DNA of 28,843 nt from an uncultured Prosthecobacter sp. (GTDB lineage Bacteria > Verrucomicrobiota > Verrucomicrobiia > Verrucomicrobiales > Verrucomicrobiaceae): NCBI GenBank assembly GCA_947523045.1, contig CANNUR010000008.1:1-28843 (forward strand), given 5' to 3'. Positions 9,417 through 16,538 of the stretch are shown here, one piece after another (positions within the stretch are counted from its first letter, which is position 1; each line of letters opens with the position of its first letter). A program made the translations under genes and the position numbers. Below the pieces are notes generated by a model. It was not told the origin of the DNA and searched no databases. It saw only the letters and a list, made by a program, of their open reading frames with translations.

Positions 9417-10076
9417 GTGCTCCCACCCGTGACCGCCCAGGCCAGCCCCGGTTTCCTGCTCTCCTTCGAAGGCTCCGAAGGCTGTGGCAAGTCCACGCAG
9501 ATCCGCCTGCTGCGCGAGCGCCTGGAGGCGACCGGCCGGCGCGTCGAGGTGCTGCGCGAACCCGGCGGCACGGCGGCCGGCGAGCAGATCCGCCACCTGC
9601 TCCAGCACGCCCAGGAGGGCGACGGCCTGTGCGCGGAAACCGAGCTGCTGCTGTTCGCCGCCAGTCGCGCCCAGATCGTCCGCGAGAAGATCCGTCCCCT
9701 GCTGGCCGCCGGCGTTTTCGTCATCCTCGACCGCTTCCTCGATTCGACCACCGTTTACCAGGGCTTCGCCCGCGGCCTGCCGCTCGACAGCGTGCGCGCC
9801 ATCAATGCCTTTGCCATCGGCGGCACCCTGCCCCACCTCACCCTGCTGCTCGACATGGACAACGCTACCGCCCGCGAGCGCATCGCACGCAGCGGCCGCG
9901 CGCTCGACCGCATGGAGAGCCAGCCGGCCGAGTTCTTCGACAAGGTGCGCGCCGGTTACCTGGAACTCGCCCGCGCCGAACCGCAGCGCATCCGCGTCCT
10001 GCAGGCCGGTCAATCCCCGGAGGCGGTTCACGCCGACATCTGGAATCTCGTGCAAAGCCATGCCCTTCAAGCCTGA
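9417..10076 (+). CDS. tmk: Thymidylate kinase
   Basis: Tmk phosphorylates dTMP to dTDP for DNA synthesis. From the GTG at 9417 the protein has 219 residues, normal for the family. The P-loop is FEGSEGCGKST (about 17-27). The dTMP-binding DRFLDST segment and the lid region around the GRALDRMES arginines follow. An AGGA sequence sits 7 nt upstream of the GTG, one of the few recognisable Shine-Dalgarno sites in the window, and this decided the start; in-frame alternatives are TTG at 9372 and GTG at 9432. The 3' end overlaps the next gene by 17 bp, which implies translational coupling with the clamp-loader subunit, an arrangement common in bacteria. Confidence 0.96.
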   Translation: MLPPVTAQASPGFLLSFEGSEGCGKSTQIRLLRERLEATGRRVEVLREPGGTAAGEQIRHLLQHAQEGDGLCAETELLLFAASRAQIVREKIRPLLAAGVFVILDRFLDSTTVYQGFARGLPLDSVRAINAFAIGGTLPHLTLLLDMDNATARERIARSGRALDRMESQPAEFFDKVRAGYLELARAEPQRIRVLQAGQSPEAVHADIWNLVQSHALQA

Positions 10077-11052
10077 CCACGCCCTCGACCTGATCGCGCG
10101 CGCCCACGGCCTCGGCCGCCTTGGCCACGCCTACCTGATCACGGGTCCGCGCGCGACCGATCTGGAAGGCTTCGCCCTGCGCGTGCTGCGCCTGGTCAGC
10201 GACCAGCCCAAGCACCGGATGGAGGATTTCCAGCGCGATGGCCTCTACGTGCTGCGGCCCGAGGGCAAGAGCCGGCGCATTGTCGTGGGCGACGACAACA
10301 ACGACCCGAACTCGATGCGTCACTTCATGCATCACTTCCAGATGTGTTCGGACAACCGGCTCAAGGCCGGCATTGTCGCCGATGCCGAACGCATGAACGA
10401 CGCCGCCCAGAACGCCTTCCTGCGCACGCTTGAGGAGCCGCCGGCCGGCACGCTGTTTCTCCTGCTCACCCACAATCCCAAGGCGCTGCTGACCACGACC
10501 CGCTCGCGCGTCATCGAGATCCCGCTGCTGCCGCCGGAGGGCGTACGCCAGTTTGGGCCGCATGAGAAGAAGCTGCTCGCCCTGCTCGAAAAACTCGCCG
10601 CCCGCACCGGCGGCAGCATCGGTGCGGCGCTCGGCCTGAAGGCCGACTTCCAGGCCATCCTCGAGGCCCTGCACGAGGCCATCGAAAAGGAGCACGAAAA
10701 CGCCTTCGAAAAGGAGCAGGATCACTACAAGCAGACCACCGACGGCTCCTGGCTGAAGCAGCGCGAGGAACAGGTGGCCGCCAACATCCAGGCCGAGTAC
10801 CTGGGCGAACGCGACGGCCTGCTCGACCTGCTGCTGGCCTGGATGGGCGATGTCGCCCGCCAGCAGGTCGGCGGCGAGCACCTCGACCTGCCGGAATTCT
10901 GCGAGGCCACCGCCAAGCTCGCCGAGCGCTGGGCACCCGAGGAGACCTCCAGGCGCCTGCGCGTGCTGCGCCAGCTCGAGTCGCACCTGCACACCAACGT
11001 CAACGAGGGCCTGGCCCTCGAGGTCGCCTTCATCCAGGCCTTCGGCGTCTGA
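10060..11052 (+). CDS. holB: DNA polymerase III delta prime-like clamp-loader subunit
   Basis: A 330-residue AAA+-like protein that overlaps tmk by 17 bp, the classic position of holB. The best-conserved block, NAFLRTLEEPPAG followed by LLTTTRSRV, matches the sensor-1 and SRC-type region of clamp-loader subunits, with the usual SRC triplet read here as SRV. The N-terminal GPRATDLEGFA segment replaces the P-loop GxxxxGK[ST], so it should not hydrolyse ATP, as expected for delta prime. I do not see the four-cysteine zinc module of gamma/tau. The middle (about 200-250) is charged and lysine/glutamate-rich, perhaps a coiled coil, and the collar domain follows. The frame is open far upstream within tmk, but only the ATG at 10060 makes sense. 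Confidence 0.88.
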   Translation: MPFKPDHALDLIARAHGLGRLGHAYLITGPRATDLEGFALRVLRLVSDQPKHRMEDFQRDGLYVLRPEGKSRRIVVGDDNNDPNSMRHFMHHFQMCSDNRLKAGIVADAERMNDAAQNAFLRTLEEPPAGTLFLLLTHNPKALLTTTRSRVIEIPLLPPEGVRQFGPHEKKLLALLEKLAARTGGSIGAALGLKADFQAILEALHEAIEKEHENAFEKEQDHYKQTTDGSWLKQREEQVAANIQAEYLGERDGLLDLLLAWMGDVARQQVGGEHLDLPEFCEATAKLAERWAPEETSRRLRVLRQLESHLHTNVNEGLALEVAFIQAFGV

Positions 11053-11104
11053 AAATCGCGCGTTCCGTGAAGCATCGGCCGCCAGCGGACGTTGTCACGG
11101 TCCG

Positions 11105-11809
11105 ATGAAAGCGCTCCTCCTGCTCGCCGCCCTGCTCTGCCCCGTCCTCGCCACTGCCGACGCCCCGAAAAAGGCCAAGCGTGCGCCCAACCCGTCCCTG
11201 GTGCCGGTCACCGATGTCGCCGGCCTGCCGCGCGTGCTGCTCATCGGCGATTCGATTTCGATGGGTTACACCGTGCCGGTGCGAGAAAAGCTCGCCGGCA
11301 AGGCCAACGTCCACCGCATCCCGACCAATGGCGGCCCCAGCTCGCGCGGGGTCGAAAGCCTGGACGCCTGGCTGGGCGATTCGAAGTGGGACGTCATCCA
11401 TTTCAACTTCGGCCTGCACGACCTTGTGTACATGGGCCCCGATGGTGCCCGCTTGGTCGATCCCAAGCTGCCCGGCGCCCATCACCAGGTGCCGCTGCCC
11501 GACTATGAAAAGAACCTGACCGCCATCGCCGCCAAACTCAAGGCCACCGGCGCCAAGGTCATCTGGTGCAACACCACCCCCGTGCCGGGAGGCAGCGCCG
11601 GCCGCGTCGCCGACGAGGCCCTGCAGTTCAACGAGGTCGCCGCCCGCGTCATGGCCAAGGCCGGCATCCCCACCAACAACCTGCACGCCCACGCCAAGGC
11701 CAAGCTGCAGGACATCCAGCTTCCCGCCAACGTCCACTTCACCCCCGAGGGTTCGGCTTACCTGGCCGACAAGGTCGCCGCGGAAATCCTCGCCGCCTTG
11801 GCGAAGTAA
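11105..11809 (+). CDS. Secreted SGNH/GDSL-type hydrolase
   Basis: A 234-residue esterase-like protein with a signal peptide ending near residue 18-20. Block I is GDSIS with the nucleophile Ser. The block II Gly lies in the NGGPSS segment. Block III reads FGLHD in place of the usual GxND. Block V is NVHFTPEG with the catalytic His, where the usual Asp two residues before it is Asn. Members cleave acyl groups from carbohydrates or lipids, and an extracytoplasmic deacylase role would suit the neighbouring sulfatase. It starts 53 bp after holB and may read through from it. It converges on the sulfatase with only 6 bp between stop codons. The longer upstream open frame is an out-of-frame shadow of holB. 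Confidence 0.87.
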   Translation: MKALLLLAALLCPVLATADAPKKAKRAPNPSLVPVTDVAGLPRVLLIGDSISMGYTVPVREKLAGKANVHRIPTNGGPSSRGVESLDAWLGDSKWDVIHFNFGLHDLVYMGPDGARLVDPKLPGAHHQVPLPDYEKNLTAIAAKLKATGAKVIWCNTTPVPGGSAGRVADEALQFNEVAARVMAKAGIPTNNLHAHAKAKLQDIQLPANVHFTPEGSAYLADKVAAEILAALAK

Positions 11810-11815
11810 CGGACC

Positions 11816-13339
11816 TCAGCGGCTGCCCTCGGCCGCCAGCACGGCGTCGAGCTTGGCGATGAGTTCGCGCAGCTTCTCCGGGTTTTCGGCACTGACGTCC
11901 CTGAGCTCGGCCGGATCGCTCGGCAGGTGGTACAGCGCGTGCAGCGGCGCCTTCTCGGGCCGCGTGTCGAGGCTGACCACCGCCTGGGTACGACCGGCCT
12001 TTTTCTGCCGCACCAGCTTCCACTCGCCGGCGCGCAGGCCGAAGTTGCCGCTGACGCCGTTGTCCTGCTGAACCAGATGGTCGCGCCCCTTGGCGCCGGC
12101 TTCACCGAGCAGGGCCGGCAGAAGGTTGAAGCTGTCGCGGCAGCCCCCCTCGGGCAGCGCCACCCCGGCGAGGGCGGCAAGGCTGGCCGGCAGGTCGATC
12201 GTGCACACCACCTCATCGGACACCCCGGATTTCACCCGCCCCGGCCAGCGCACCAGGAAGGGCGTGCGCGTGCCGCCCTCGAGCACGCTGTATTTGCCGC
12301 CACTGAACGGGCCGGCGGGGCGGTGGTCGCCGAGCTTTTCCACCGCGCCATCCTTGTAGCCGTCGTCGAGCGCGGGACCGTTGTCGGAACAGAAGACGAT
12401 CATCGTGTTCTCGCTCAACCCGAGGCGGTCGAGGGTCTTCATCAGTTCGCCGACGCACCAGTCGAGCTGCACCACGCTGTCGCCACGGAACCCGTGCGGC
12501 GTGGCACCTTGGAAACGCTCGTGCGGAATGCGCGGCACGTGCACGTCATGACTGGCGAAATAAAGGAAAAACGGCTTCTTCGGATCGGCCTCGATCCAGG
12601 CGTTCGAACGCCGGATCCACTCGTCGGCCAGGTCCTCGTCGCGGAAGCGCGCGGTCTGGCCGCCGGTGTAAAAGCCGATGCGACTGATGCCATTGTGAAT
12701 CGTCTGGTTGTGACCGTGGCTCCAGTCCATCTTGAGGGTGGCGCGATGGCTGACGCCGGTCGGATGATCGGGACCGGGCGACTGGTTGCCCACCCAGAGC
12801 GGGTCCTTGGCATCCAGGTTCAGCACGCGGTGATCCTCAACATACACCTGCGGCACACGGTCGTTCGTGGTGGGCAGCAGGAAGCAGTGATCGAAGCCGA
12901 TCTCCAGCGGCCCGGGCTTCAGCACGCCATTCCAGTCCGGCTCGGGGTCGCCCAGACCGAGGTGCCATTTGCCGATGACGGCGGTGCGATAACCGGCCTG
13001 CTTCAAGAGAGAAGCCACCGTGGCCGTGCCGGGCTTGATGATGGCCGGCGCGCTCGGCGGCGCGATGCCGGTGCGCTCCTGACGGAAGGCATAGGTGCCG
13101 GTGAGCAGCGAAAACCGCGTCGGTGTGCAGGTCGAGGCCGAGCAGTAGCCGCTGGTGAAGCGCAGGCCCTCGGCGGCGAGGCGATCGAGGTTCGGCGTCG
13201 GGATCGTCTTTGCACCGTAGCAGCCGAGGTCGCCGTAGCCGAGGTCGTCGGCCATGATGACGATCACATTCGGCGGAGGCGCCGCCACGGCAGCGGCCCA
13301 GGCGACAAGAGGCAGAAAACGGAGCAGGCATCGAAGCAT
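11816..13339 (-). CDS. Exported arylsulfatase (formylglycine-dependent, S1-type)
   Basis: A 507-residue sulfatase that removes sulfate esters from an organic, probably carbohydrate, substrate outside the cytoplasm. A signal peptide covers about residues 1-19. The metal-binding DD pair is at 31-32 in the IMADDLGYGD motif. The formylglycine motif CTPTR lies at 71-75, so Cys71 should be converted by a formylglycine-generating enzyme, which is not in the window. GKWHLG gives the conserved Lys and His, and a later CSDNGP segment carries the second metal site. The start at 13339 is placed at the signal peptide; the frame is open 34 codons further upstream without a plausible leader. It ends 6 bp from the convergent SGNH hydrolase. 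Confidence 0.95.
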   Translation of the reverse strand: MLRCLLRFLPLVAWAAAVAAPPPNVIVIMADDLGYGDLGCYGAKTIPTPNLDRLAAEGLRFTSGYCSASTCTPTRFSLLTGTYAFRQERTGIAPPSAPAIIKPGTATVASLLKQAGYRTAVIGKWHLGLGDPEPDWNGVLKPGPLEIGFDHCFLLPTTNDRVPQVYVEDHRVLNLDAKDPLWVGNQSPGPDHPTGVSHRATLKMDWSHGHNQTIHNGISRIGFYTGGQTARFRDEDLADEWIRRSNAWIEADPKKPFFLYFASHDVHVPRIPHERFQGATPHGFRGDSVVQLDWCVGELMKTLDRLGLSENTMIVFCSDNGPALDDGYKDGAVEKLGDHRPAGPFSGGKYSVLEGGTRTPFLVRWPGRVKSGVSDEVVCTIDLPASLAALAGVALPEGGCRDSFNLLPALLGEAGAKGRDHLVQQDNGVSGNFGLRAGEWKLVRQKKAGRTQAVVSLDTRPEKAPLHALYHLPSDPAELRDVSAENPEKLRELIAKLDAVLAAEGSR

Positions 13340-13345
13340 GCGCGG

Positions 13346-13374
13346 ATTAAAGGGGCTGCCCGCTCGGGAGGCAA
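13346..13374 (-). promoter_or_regulatory. Candidate promoter of the sulfatase at 13339
   Basis: On the minus strand TTGCCT (13369-13374) and TTTAAT (13346-13351) are separated by 17 nt. The -10 box ends 6 nt before the ATG, so the transcript would be nearly or fully leaderless. Each box matches consensus at 4 of 6 positions. Confidence 0.27.
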
Positions 13375-13487
13375 TGCGGAAGTTTCCGCGCCAGCCTGCC
13401 GCGTTGCCCCGCAACACCCTCTTTCCTAGCGCGTTTTCCATGGTTGACGTGCGTCCTAACCACCGTCACTCTGATATAACTACCTTC

Positions 13488-13538
13488 TATCCTAAGCTGA
13501 AAGAAAGGATAAAACGACTTAATACTACAAAGTATTAA
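13488..13538. repeat. Two hairpins in an AT-rich spacer before the transposase gene
   Basis: TATCCT (13488-13493) pairs with AGGATA (13506-13511), and TTAATACT (13519-13526) pairs with AGTATTAA (13531-13538) around an ACAA loop. The stretch 13470-13560 is clearly richer in A and T than the rest of the window. Subterminal hairpins of this kind mark the ends of IS200/IS605-type elements, so these may be the remains of a left end. Confidence 0.6.
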
Positions 13539-13577
13539 ATTGTAATCCGTTCCCTGATTTTGAAGAGTGTCAGCACC

Positions 13578-14024
13578 ATGCACGCCTATACCGATCTTAC
13601 TTATCACATTGTGTTCGGCACCAAGGGGACCATCCCCGCCCTCTGCAAGCCGCGGCGCGAGGATTTGTACCGCTACCTGTGGGGCGTCATCCAGACCCGC
13701 GGTTCACATCTTTACGGCGTTGGTGGCGTCGACGATCACATCCATCTGCTCATTGGGCTGAACCCCTCGGTCGCACTCGCCGATCTGGTCCTGGAAATGA
13801 AGGCGACCTCCTCGCAGTGGATCCGCCGCTGCCGCGTCTTCCCCGACTTTGCCGACTGGCAGAACGGCTACGGCGCCTTCAGCGTCGCCGCCGAGGCAAG
13901 ACCGGGGTTGATCCAGCACATAGAGCACCAGGAGCATCATCACAACGGCACCGACTTTGCCAGCGAGCTGCGCCACCTCGTCGAGGCGGCCCGCCTGCGC
14001 TGGCACGACAGCTACCTGTCCTGA
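13578..14024 (+). CDS. IS200-like (Y1_Tnp) transposase with catalytic Tyr replaced by His
   Basis: A 148-residue HUH-type single-strand transposase relative. The HUH motif is intact as HIH at 54-56 within VDDHIHLLIGL, and the family segment NGYGAFSV is at about 96-103. The helix that normally reads YIxNQxxHH reads HIEHQEHHH at 114-122, so His114 (codon CAC at 13917-13919) stands where the nucleophilic Tyr belongs. The frame is otherwise full length and undamaged. It may be a decaying insertion sequence or a protein kept for a non-transposition role. The ATG at 13578 fits the family N-terminus; a TTG at 13560 is the alternative. No tnpB is nearby. AT-rich hairpins precede it. Confidence 0.85.
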   Translation: MHAYTDLTYHIVFGTKGTIPALCKPRREDLYRYLWGVIQTRGSHLYGVGGVDDHIHLLIGLNPSVALADLVLEMKATSSQWIRRCRVFPDFADWQNGYGAFSVAAEARPGLIQHIEHQEHHHNGTDFASELRHLVEAARLRWHDSYLS

Positions 14025-14097
14025 AGCAGGCAGCCATCGGCACTCAGCCATGACCGCCCTCCGCCGCTCTGCGCCGGCAAAAACCGCAGGCGCGGAC

Positions 14098-14125
14098 TTG
14101 CCAGGCGCGCGCTCAACGCTAATGC
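14098..14125 (+). promoter_or_regulatory. Candidate promoter of the MBL-fold gene
   Basis: TTGCCA (14098-14103, 5 of 6) is followed after 16 nt by TAATGC (14120-14125), a weak -10 within a GCTAAT sequence. The -10 box ends 6 nt before the ATG at 14132. It is included mainly because the same spacing recurs at several other genes here. Confidence 0.2.
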
Positions 14126-14131
14126 CAAGGC

Positions 14132-14983
14132 ATGGTGCGTCTCACGGTCCTCGGCAGCGGCAGCTCGGGCAATTGCGCGGTCGTCTCGACCGGTCGCACC
14201 ACCCTGCTCATCGACGCCGGTCTCAGCGCCAAGCAGATCTGCCTGCGCCTGGAGGCGGCCGGCATCGCGCCGGGCTCGCTCGACGGCATCCTGCTCACCC
14301 ACGAGCACCAGGACCACACCGCCGGCCTGGAAGTGCTCAGCGGCCGGCTGAGCGTGCCGCTCTACTGCACCGCCCTCACCCAGGAACACCTGCTCGGCAG
14401 CCTGAAATTCCGCGGCGCCCCCCAGTGGCGGCTCATGCAGACCGGCAGCAGTTTCGAGATCCAGGACCTCGTCATCGAATCCTTCCCCGTCCCGCATGAC
14501 GCGGTCGACCCGGTGGGCTTTGTCATCGCCGATCCCGATTCACGCCTCGGCGTGCTCAGCGACGTCGGCTTCGTCACCAACCTGATCAAGGACCGCCTGC
14601 GCGGCTCCGACAGCCTGTTTGTCGAGGCCAATTACGACACCCAGCTGCTCGAGGCCGACACCAAGCGGCCCTGGGCGACCAAGCAGCGCATCATGTCGCG
14701 CCACGGCCACCTCTCCAACGACCAGGCCGCCGAACTTGTCGAGAGCCTGGCCCATCCCGGCCTGCACCATGTCGTGCTCGGCCATCTGAGCGACGACTGC
14801 AACGATCCGGCGCGCGCCGCCGGCCGCATCCGCGAATCGCTCGTCCGTGCCGGAGTCGCCGACGCGCGCGTGCTCTGCGCCGAGCGCCGTAGCTGCACCG
14901 CCACCATCGAGGTCGCCCGCCCCCGCGCCAGCTTCGCCGCACCGGCCCCGTTCAGCGAGGGCCGGCAACTGGGCTTGCTGTGA
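14132..14983 (+). CDS. Metallo-beta-lactamase-fold hydrolase, YycJ/WalJ type
   Basis: A 283-residue cytosolic metallohydrolase of the YycJ/WalJ group, whose founding members have exonuclease-like activity and are linked to cell-wall stress control in Gram-positives. The metal-binding THEHQDH motif places H57, H59, D61 and H62. The N-terminal GSGSSGNC segment, typical of the group, precedes it. Further ligands are expected at the PVPHD histidine, the LSDVG aspartate and the LGHLSDDCN histidine, all visible. The last 20 residues are Ala/Pro-rich and variable. The stop codon lies inside the left arm of a long hairpin. No walK/walR-like genes are nearby, so the original regulatory role cannot be assumed. 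Confidence 0.9.
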   Translation: MVRLTVLGSGSSGNCAVVSTGRTTLLIDAGLSAKQICLRLEAAGIAPGSLDGILLTHEHQDHTAGLEVLSGRLSVPLYCTALTQEHLLGSLKFRGAPQWRLMQTGSSFEIQDLVIESFPVPHDAVDPVGFVIADPDSRLGVLSDVGFVTNLIKDRLRGSDSLFVEANYDTQLLEADTKRPWATKQRIMSRHGHLSNDQAAELVESLAHPGLHHVVLGHLSDDCNDPARAAGRIRESLVRAGVADARVLCAERRSCTATIEVARPRASFAAPAPFSEGRQLGLL

Positions 14984-15055
14984 GGTGAAGGTAGCGCAGA
15001 GCGCAGAGCTTGGTGTCCAGACACAAGCCTCTTCGCTCCATGCTCTTCACCTCAC
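14980..15055. repeat. 76-nt imperfect hairpin spanning two convergent stop codons (element A)
   Basis: The outer arms GTGAGGTGAAG (14980-14990) and CTTCACCTCAC (15045-15055) are an exact 11-bp inverted repeat. Inside, 14993-15001 pairs with 15029-15037 with one mismatch, and 15008-15017 pairs with 15020-15028 with one bulge. The stop codons of the plus-strand MBL gene (14981-14983) and the minus-strand DUF1501 gene (15052-15054) both lie in the outer arms. There is no T tract. A bidirectional terminator or mRNA 3'-end stabiliser is possible. Confidence 0.7.
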
Positions 15056-16506
15056 GCCACCAGGGCCTTCACCACCTTGGCCGGCTCAACCCCGGTCAGG
15101 CGCTGGTCGAGGCCCTGGTACTTGTAGGTGAAGCGCTCGTGCTCGTAGCCGAGCAGGTGCAGCACGGTGGCGTGGAAGTCGCTGATGTGCAGCGGGTCCT
15201 TGACGATGTTGTAGCTGAAGTCGTCGGTCTCGCCATAGATCGCCCCGCCCTTGGCGCCGCCGCCGGCCATCCACATGGTGAAGCAGCGCGGGTGATGGTC
15301 GCGACCGTAGTTCTCCTTGGTGAGACCGCCCTGGCTGTAGATCGTGCGACCGAACTCGCCGCCCCAGATGATGAGGGTGTCCTCGAACATGCCGCGCTGC
15401 TTGAGGTCCTGGATGAGCGCCGCGCAGGGTTGATCGATGTCGCGACACTGGCTGGGCATGCGGCCGGACACGTTGGAATGATGGTCCCAGTTGTTGTGGT
15501 AGATCTGGGTGAAGCGGACGCCGCGCTCGGCCAGGCGACGCGCCATGAGCACGCTGTTGGCGAAGCTGCCGGGCTTCCTTGCCTCCTCGCCATAGAGCTT
15601 GAAGGTGCGCTCCGGCTCGTTTGCCAGGTCGGTCAGTTCCGGCACGCTTGCCTGCATGCGGAAGGCCATTTCGTACTGCTGGATGCGCGTGTGCGTCTCG
15701 GGATCGCCCACCTCGCGGTAGTTGATCTCGTTGAGCGCCTGCACGCCGTCGAGCATGCGCCGGCGCACGCGGTCGTCGACACCGGGCGGGTTGTTGATGA
15801 AGAGGATGGGGTCGCCCTTGCTGCGGAACGACACCCCCGCGTGCTCGCCCGGCAGGTAGCCGCTCGACCACAGGCGCGGGGAGATGGCCTGCTCCTGCTC
15901 GCGATTGGTCGGCGTGGCGATGAGCACGACAAAACCCGGCAGGTTCTGATTCACCGAGCCGAGACCATACGAGGCCCAGGAACCGAGGCAGGGCCGGCCG
16001 GTCACCTGGTTGCCGGTCTGCATGGCGCAGATCGCCGGCTCATGATTGATCGCTTCGGTGTGCAACGAGCGCATCCAGCAGATGTCATCGGCCACCTTGC
16101 CGAGGTGCGGCAGCAGGTCGGCATTCATCCACATGCCGCACTGGCCGCGCTGCTCGAAGCGGAACTTCGACGGCGCGATCGGGAACCGCGCCTGGCCGCT
16201 GGTCATCGTCGTCAGCCGCTGGCCCTGGCGGATGCTGTCCGGCAGGTCCTTGTCGTACCACTTCTGCATTTCCGGCTTGTAGTCGAAGAGGTCCATCTGC
16301 GACGGTCCCCCAACCATGTGCAGGTAGATGACACGCTTGGCCTTGGCCGGAAAATGCGTGGTGACCTGACCAGCGCCCGCCTGCGCGCGTCCCATCAGGG
16401 TCTCGCCCAGCAGCGAACTCAGCGCAGCGTAACCGAGGACATTGCGACCCCGCGCAAAAAACCGGCGCCGGGTTTCAAAGGTTTGCCAATCGTTCAAGGG
16501 GGACAT
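15052..16506 (-). CDS. DUF1501 protein (Tat-like signal), partner of the PSCyt1 protein at 16539-19703
   Basis: A 484-residue member of DUF1501, a family with an alkaline-phosphatase/sulfatase-like fold and no settled function. The N-terminus has TRRRFFARG before a hydrophobic stretch, a likely Tat signal. Family blocks visible are MVGGPSQMDLFDYKP, NWDHHSN, CRDIDQ, WGGEFGRT and DFHATVLHLLG. These Asp, His and Glu residues could hold metals. It lies 32 bp downstream of the PSCyt1/DUF1549/DUF1553 gene on the same strand, the standard arrangement in Planctomycetota and Verrucomicrobiota, which suggests the two products work together outside the cytoplasm. The short leader is pyrimidine-rich. Confidence 0.93.
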   Translation of the reverse strand: MSPLNDWQTFETRRRFFARGRNVLGYAALSSLLGETLMGRAQAGAGQVTTHFPAKAKRVIYLHMVGGPSQMDLFDYKPEMQKWYDKDLPDSIRQGQRLTTMTSGQARFPIAPSKFRFEQRGQCGMWMNADLLPHLGKVADDICWMRSLHTEAINHEPAICAMQTGNQVTGRPCLGSWASYGLGSVNQNLPGFVVLIATPTNREQEQAISPRLWSSGYLPGEHAGVSFRSKGDPILFINNPPGVDDRVRRRMLDGVQALNEINYREVGDPETHTRIQQYEMAFRMQASVPELTDLANEPERTFKLYGEEARKPGSFANSVLMARRLAERGVRFTQIYHNNWDHHSNVSGRMPSQCRDIDQPCAALIQDLKQRGMFEDTLIIWGGEFGRTIYSQGGLTKENYGRDHHPRCFTMWMAGGGAKGGAIYGETDDFSYNIVKDPLHISDFHATVLHLLGYEHERFTYKYQGLDQRLTGVEPAKVVKALVA

Positions 16507-16538
16507 GGGGAAAAGTTGAAGGTTTCAGGTTTCAGGTT

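Noticed and set aside
9484..10059. N-terminal extension of the delta prime-like protein
   Set aside because: This stretch is tmk read in another frame. The ATG at 10060 restores the usual start and the common tmk overlap.
8910..10070. A 386-residue version of the HisI protein
   Set aside because: Only the last 139 residues match HisI; the upstream part is antisense to tmk. The ATG at 9329 gives the normal length.
14025..14131. Right end of an IS200-type element after the transposase gene
   Set aside because: I found no hairpin or AT-rich stretch like that on the left side, so no right boundary can be drawn.
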